Assembly: GCF_015706575.1 (NCBI RefSeq)
Contig: NW_024037059.1
Span: 15,847,730-15,911,729, forward strand
Reading direction: 5' to 3'
Source of the DNA: Patiria miniata
Taxonomy: Eukaryota > Echinodermata > Asteroidea > Valvatida > Asterinidae
DNA length: 64,000 bases
The position numbers and the translations under genes were made by a program. How positions within the stretch are numbered: the first letter of the stretch is position 1; each line of letters starts with the position of its first letter. Shown here in pieces: positions 58,601 to 64,000 of this stretch. Under the pieces are notes generated by a model, which did not search any database, had not been told where the DNA came from, and was given only the letters and a program-made list of their open reading frames with translations.

Positions 58601-58999
58601 GTCGGAAAAGAGACAATATTTACAGATCTTTACTGGAGATCAAACTATATTTCCTTATTATAAACCATTATAAACCACACATCGTACCAAATAAACACCA
58701 TAATTGCATAGGTCTCATATAGGAATCATTACATTCATGGAATATTGGTAGTGTATAACTGACACTGTCTGCAGCATGGACCTGGAACCCCTGTAATTGG
58801 CAGGCATCTATGCAAGGAACCACACTCATTGAATCACACCAAAGAGTCGCATCCAATGACCACACCCAATCAATTATGCTAATTATGGGTGTCAATCTAT
58901 ATTTACAATCTTCTATCTACACGTCACAATTTGGCACCTGTCTGGAGTGATTTACTTGCAATACTGAGATTGTCATTTCTCTACAAGCCTAACCTGAAC
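55603..58999. other. AT-rich region downstream of the ETS gene
   Basis: No supported gene. It may include ELF 3' untranslated sequence, since TTTATT (AATAAA on the minus strand) words are frequent. I looked here for a C-terminal ELF exon and found no convincing one. Confidence 0.35.
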
Positions 59000-61900
59000 T
59001 CAGCTACATTCTACCTCGATAATGTTCTTGGGAATTTCACAGAATTTGTAGACAAGCCTCTGACCATCCACCTTAGCTAAGATACCTCGTTGGTAGTAAT
59101 ATCTGTAGATGCAACAAAGAAAAAGAACATTTTCTATGTCAAGTGCACGAGATTGTCAGGTGATTACGATTGGTCTAACCAAACCTGTTTGAAATCCGGA
59201 GTGGTACATCAAGTGAAACAACGTAAGCAGTCTATGGGCTCCGTGCACAAGTACCCCATCAACAGCCAGAAAAGGAGAGTTGGGGGTGACCTAGACTGGT
59301 TCCCAGTCCATCCACTGTGTATTTCGAATGTATTCAAAGTTATTGGAGGCGGGAATTAGTCTCGGCTAATAGCTTTTGCACATCAGAAAGTCGTGCGTAC
59401 TTCACGCGCGAACCAGTACAGTACAGTACGCGCACACTGTGTGTCCCATCCACGGAGCTCTCAAAAGAGGTTAAAACACGCCCTCTTTTGTTGGCGCACG
59501 GAGCCCCTAATTGATCCTTGCGTTTCCTCTGAATTAAGGATCCATCTAAAATACTTGGCTATGAAATGTAATGGGCTCCTTGCACCAACAAGAGAGGGTG
59601 CTTTTTTTTACCACTTTTGAGATCCCTGTGGACGGGACACACCACATGTGGGTACTGGTCCACACGAAGTACGCACAACTAATTGGATTTTGAATGTGCA
59701 CAAAGCCATAGAGTCTTCAAGTGAGCGTCAGGCGTCGTCGGCAATGCGTTCAAATGTCTCTCCAAGTGGTCTCTCCTAACTCTCCCTTCCTTACCGTTGA
59801 GGGGGCACTTGTGCACGGCGCCCATAACAATGCCTTTATAGAACCAGCTTAAACCACCTGCCACTGCTGCCACGCCATAGTTAATTTTGAGGTGGTCTAA
59901 GTCTCTCTTATATCCCTCTCAAACCTTATGAGTCACATATTTTTTTCCGATACAAATCTTGTCTATATTTCAGTCTATTGATAAAATAGGATGAAGTTAC
60001 TTTCTTCATATTTAACAATCTTTTTCCAAAATGAGTGTCCCCGAGTACAATACCCAAGTGTCAGCGATTATATACATGTATGCTGCATCCAAATTTCTTG
60101 GCTTGGCCAGCAAACACCTGTCTATTGAAAGTGATTGAGTGGTGAATTGCCAGTCATAGCTAAGTGCTTCAGACACAGCCATATTGTGCAGTGAACTACT
60201 TACCTTAACGCCCTGCCCATTGTTTCATAGTTCATATCTGGCTTGTTCTTGTGCTGACCCCATAACTTAGATACGGCCTTGGAGTCTACTAACTTGAAGA
60301 TGCCTTCTTCTCTGTTGGTCCATTTGATGAAACGTGGACAAGTTTCCACATTTTGAAGAAGTTCAAGAAGGAACTCCCAGAGGTAGGTAGTATGGCCTGC
60401 AGAATGGAAATCAAACATTAACAAATGATTTATTACTGAATACATGTATCAACAAAATATGGTTTGCAGCTGAGACAACGCTGATTTCTTTCATATTCTC
60501 AATTCCATTTTAGCTGAGGGGTTGTCCCATCATATTTAACAGGTTATACCGAAGTAAACCTTCCTCAACCCTAACCTTCTTCAATCCTTCAAGTCCTTTG
60601 GGCGGTTTTGGAGGATTAAGGATGAATGCAACATATAATTTTGGAGGATTGTGCAGGATTGAGGGCATATGGACATTCAGTATTGGTTGATTTTGGAGGA
60701 TTGAGGATGAATGGTGTTTGAAGAAGAGGATTTGGGAGGATTGCGGCTGAATGCATTTTGAGAGGCAGGGCTGCTGGGGGATTTTGAGGGATTGAAGCAG
60801 TGGGTATCCTTAATTTGAACATATGTGCAAGTGCAAAATGTTGAGGATTTTGGAGGATAAAGGATGGTTCATAGCAAAAAGGGCCTGGGGGGTGGTAGTG
60901 TCAATATGTGAAAGATACTGTCAGATTTGTACAATATATAAGAAGTTGGGTTTCTCAATTTATCAAATAATTAACATTTGATGGGTACTGATTTCCCTAA
61001 ATGCACAAGGCAAGAGCAGAATGTAGTGGCGCAACAACCCTTACTTTCTCTGCTTTTTCTTTTGCTGCAGGTCTGCAGATCATCAGGCGACCTGGGCTTG
61101 GATTTCCGACCTAGTAACAAGACACAAATGAAAGTGAAGATATTAACAATGTTCAGCCTATTGATTTGAATCTTTTGCCAAGTAAGGTTCTGAATCTGTT
61201 AATATTCGACACTGCCCTGTATGAACATGAGGTCAAAGTTTTCTTCTTGACATAAAATGTAAAATCAAGTACTTACACTTTTTACTTGGCTTTTTGCTGT
61301 AACTGTGCGCTATCTCTGGAGAATATGGCACCTGGACTTCATTCATGGAATCGCTTTCTAGCTCTACCTCATTGTCAGGCGCCACACTGATTATCACAGA
61401 AGGGTCTTGGTGATCAACTAAAATATATACAACATTGGCTTTTGCTTTAATTTTCACATATGGATGGATTTGGGGGTTAGTGTTTTATAGGAAATACAGT
61501 TACACCGACATGTTTAAATGTTGTGTTCAAACTTCATAGATGCTGGAAAATCCAAGAAAAAATGCTGTTCTTGAAGTCTGGTTCCCTGACCTACTTCAGA
61601 CGAAACAGTGCAATTTATAGACGTCAAGGAAACAGACTAGCTGGCTTGCACTCATTCACGGATGTGTAAATGATTGCAAACAAAATGTGGACTACGTAAT
61701 TTTAGTAAATTTGAAGCAGTATTTGAAAAAAGTCGGGGTTTTTCCCCCAACGATAGTCAGCCGACCATTGATACAAATTTCCACTTTTCTTGAACAGACT
61801 ACGACAGTATACCAGGTGCCATGATTACACAGGATGCTTTCAAGAGACTGTTATTCACTTGCAGTCAAGTAAGGTATTTCATAATAATTTGGTAGTTTTG

Positions 61901-63664
61901 TTTTTGCAGATGTTGTATAGGCCCCATCACCTGTCACCCCATCACCCGCCACAAGCTCTATACATAGTTCTCGATTTATAAACATGTAAATGTACAAAAG
62001 TCTTTTGAGATTTGACATGGCATTTTCACTATGCAGAAGAGGTGTTACGAGAAACAATTTCAATTCTTAAATGCATGTTAAACAATTCTATTTCCAATAT
62101 CAATTACAAACTTGCATGTCAGTAATCGATATTTCTACATTTTGTTTCTTACTTACCTGATCGATGGTAGGAATTGGCAAGATTGGAATTATTTTCTTGA
62201 GCATCTGAAATAACAAAGGTTTGAACAAAAACATTAAAATTTGCTCCATGGAAACTGAGAATGTGTTGACTTCTCCAGACAGTAGCCGCAAAACACTGAT
62301 GATTTCAAACTGAACAGTTCTCCGTACATTGATAAAACCTACACATAACTTATCAACTTTAGATATCACATTTCAGCAGTGTTAACCACTGTGTTAACAT
62401 GCTTTGCCAAAAAGGTCCATGAACGGTATTACTGAATTCCCCAATCCACACCAAATCTACATCCTACATATGTCAATAAAGCTGTAACTTGCAAACTGAT
62501 ATACCTGGCAGCAAAATATGCCTGGTCATATTCTCTACTGTTATGTTGATGCATGTATAATGGTCCTTCATCATTGCAAACAAATTCCCGAGTCATTGTA
62601 TAAGGCAGCAAAAAAGACTGCTGATGTTGTTGTCTTAGTAATGTGATGTTATTCTGTACCTGTTTGAGAAGGATCAGCTTCTTTATCTGATGCCACTCCA
62701 CTGTCTGCTGGACTTGGTGGAAGAGAAGCTACATGAAATCAAAAACTCACCTTTATTACTCATGAACAATTATTTCTCATGGCCACTACTCAATACTGAG
62801 GAGATATGAAGTTCAACATGGATAACAGTACAGACATATCAGGCTTTTTTAACAGATAATGCTTTCAGATTATTAGTTGATTTTTCACACAAGTTAAATT
62901 ACCCATGCAAAAAAACCCACATTATAATAACAACTTAATCCTTACCCCACTGAATTCAACAGAAAGCAACAAAGGTAAAAAAGTGGTCACATACTGTTGC
63001 ATTTAGCAGGCAACTCAATATACCCTGTGCTTTGTTGCATCTTGTTGCATTTAACAGGGTAACTCTTCATAGTCCCAACGCAAAACAACATAATCCAGTC
63101 TGTTGCATCTGGTTGCATTTAGCAGGGTAACTGCTTGGTGCAAAGGATGGTATGCACTGAGTTCACTGCACAATTCAACAGAATGTTGCAATTTGTTGCA
63201 TTTAGCAGGATGTCTAGAGAAAACCTGTTGGGGTGTAGACTAAAGCCTAAAGTCTTGAAAACAGCAGTTTGAATACAATTTTGATGGTAAAAAGCAAATG
63301 TCAAGTTTTCTAGTTCAAAAGGCTTGAAGTATTAAAGATCAACCAAGTAAGTACTATCAAACTTTCTGAAAATTGTTCTAGATTGTACAGTGCATAAAAC
63401 TTTCTGCTCTTTGGGTTCCATTAGGCTTCACATTCTTGTGTTGATGGCTTTCAAAAACTTGAAGGGGAAAAGGATGCTTCAACAAAAGTTAGCATTTGAC
63501 AACGTTGCAGCTTTACTGACCTGTATTAGAACAATTCGGTGATTTACTCTGTGTTAGGAATGATTTCTCTTCGCCGCTCGTTGTTGGTGAGATGTCTAAT
63601 AGGGCATGTGCTGCCATCATATCACGTCCTGTCTCACCGGACCCTGCCGTATCACAAGCATGAG
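59000..63664 (-). CDS. ELF1/2/4-type ETS transcription factor (partial, N-terminus outside window)
   Basis: Exons in transcript order: 63521-63664, 62660-62728, 62157-62204, 61277-61417, 61045-61110, 60204-60396, 59000-59102. All junctions are in phase. The first visible exon starts mid-codon after an acceptor, so upstream exons lie beyond 64000. It encodes [12 protein letters not shown], like the N-terminal block of ELF proteins. A Ser/Pro/acidic part and a basic stretch (KKCRKSKPR, KRKSRE) lead into the ETS domain. That domain runs [51 protein letters not shown], then [20 protein letters not shown]. This sequence is nearest ELF1/ELF2/ELF4, which bind GGAA sites. The ETS domain is split after MGRALR by a 1.1-kb intron. 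The frame stops (TGA at 59000-59002) nine residues after PKN, unlike the long C-termini of known ELF proteins. A donor at 59015 (gag/gtagaa) may instead lead to an unseen exon. Confidence 0.88.
59225..59832. repeat. Long imperfect palindrome (foldback element)
   Basis: Arms of about 300 bp meet near 59540. Matching blocks: tgggctccgtgcacaagtac (59234) with the complement of gcacttgtgcacggcgccca (about 59800), gtgcgtacttcacgcgcgaac (59393) with ttcgtgtggaccagta-type complement (about 59660), gtgtgtcccatccac (59439) with gtggacgggacacac (about 59628), and ccctcttttgttggcgcacg (59480) with gcaccaacaagagagggtgc (about 59582). It lies in the intron that splits the ETS domain. Confidence 0.8.
60595..60870. 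repeat. Degenerate repeat of ttttggaggattgaggatgaatg
   Basis: About five irregular copies of a ttttggaggattnaggatga-type unit with spacers, in an ELF intron. A decayed minisatellite. Confidence 0.6.
61545..61845 (-). repeat. Dispersed repeat, copy 2 (inverted relative to 39965-40275)
   Basis: The reverse complement aligns with 39965-40275 across about 300 bp, sharing the agcatcctgt and ggaaccagact ends and internal gccagctag and acattttgtttgc blocks. ELF intron. Confidence 0.65.
62995..63215. repeat. Irregular repeat of gttgcatttagcagggtaact
   Basis: The word gttgcatttarcagg occurs four times (about 62997, 63045, 63111, 63195), sometimes preceded by ttgcatct, with different spacers. ELF intron between exons 62660-62728 and 63521-63664. 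Confidence 0.65.
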
Positions 63665-64000
63665 CTGAGGATGGAACAGACATACAACACTAATTAGTTT
63701 TCACATTAAAAACATATCAACATTCACTTCAGGAAGGCAGACACACGTTTACAGACAGGGGTTTTGAATGTAAATTACGTCTAGCCCCTAACAATTTTAT
63801 TCCCAAGAACTTCTCTCCTTGCATTTTTTTTCAAACTCAGAAACTTGAAAAATTGGTTTTCTTCCTAAATCATTTTAACACCTGTGACTCCCCAAACCAT
63901 TAACTATAACTAAAATAACAAAACCGGAATATTAACATAATAACTAAAAAGGTAAAGCACAAAGCATAAATTCCCATACATACATTTACAATGCTGATGG

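Noticed and set aside
58668..58895. 75-codon minus frame just past the ELF stop, considered as an ELF C-terminal exon
   Set aside because: No acceptor in suitable phase and no resemblance to ELF C-terminal sequence.

Overview
This is a 64 kb piece of an animal nuclear genome. It is AT-rich, with many short exons separated by introns of about 0.3-2 kb that are full of transposon remnants. Abundant tacatgta and taggcctac words, BEL/Pao and THAP-type transposon sequence, and invertebrate-like but clear orthologues of human genes suggest a marine invertebrate, possibly a deuterostome such as an echinoderm, hemichordate or lancelet. That placement is an impression from the sequence, not a measurement.

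Genes. Three recognisable protein genes lie on the minus strand. (1) OFD1, a centriolar-satellite and basal-body protein, runs from 28683 down to 2570 in 23 coding exons. The phase-consistent model is 973 aa. (2) NFXL1, an NF-X1-type zinc-finger protein with a C-terminal membrane anchor, runs from 51637 down to 37324 in 18 coding exons. Every junction is in phase and the model is 903 aa. (3) An ELF1/2/4-type ETS transcription factor is partial. Its exons run from 63664 down to 59000, and its N-terminus lies beyond the right edge. At the left edge, one plus-strand terminal exon (757-1071) belongs to an unrecognised gene that converges on the OFD1 3' end. A THAP-type zinc-finger fragment (32176-33057, minus) sits alone between OFD1 and NFXL1.

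Mobile DNA. The OFD1 intron between exons 7251-7507 and 16048-16241 holds a complete, apparently very young BEL/Pao LTR retrotransposon (7689-15684). It has a 5-bp target duplication, two 850-bp LTRs with one mismatch found by eye, and an uninterrupted 1990-codon Gag-Pol. A decayed copy of part of the neighbouring OFD1 exon lies directly beside it. Other introns and intergenic stretches carry DNA-transposon derivatives recognised from inverted termini and target duplications: pogo-like (3932-4624), two TTAA-flanked piggyBac-like elements (26958-27294, 50391-50714), Harbinger-like (43617-43985), hAT-like (44186-44658, 46820-48934), an element with an 8-9 bp duplication (34748-35424), and several unclassified ones. 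At least two tRNA-headed SINE families, minisatellites of 23, 43 and 87 bp, and a 600-bp foldback inside the ETS gene are also present.

The three host genes have no obvious shared pathway: OFD1 acts in ciliogenesis, NFXL1 is a membrane-anchored zinc-finger protein, and ELF is a nuclear transcription factor. I found no bacterial genes, CRISPR arrays or rRNA. Exon boundaries come from reading GT/AG sites and codon phase by eye. They are internally consistent but not confirmed by transcripts.
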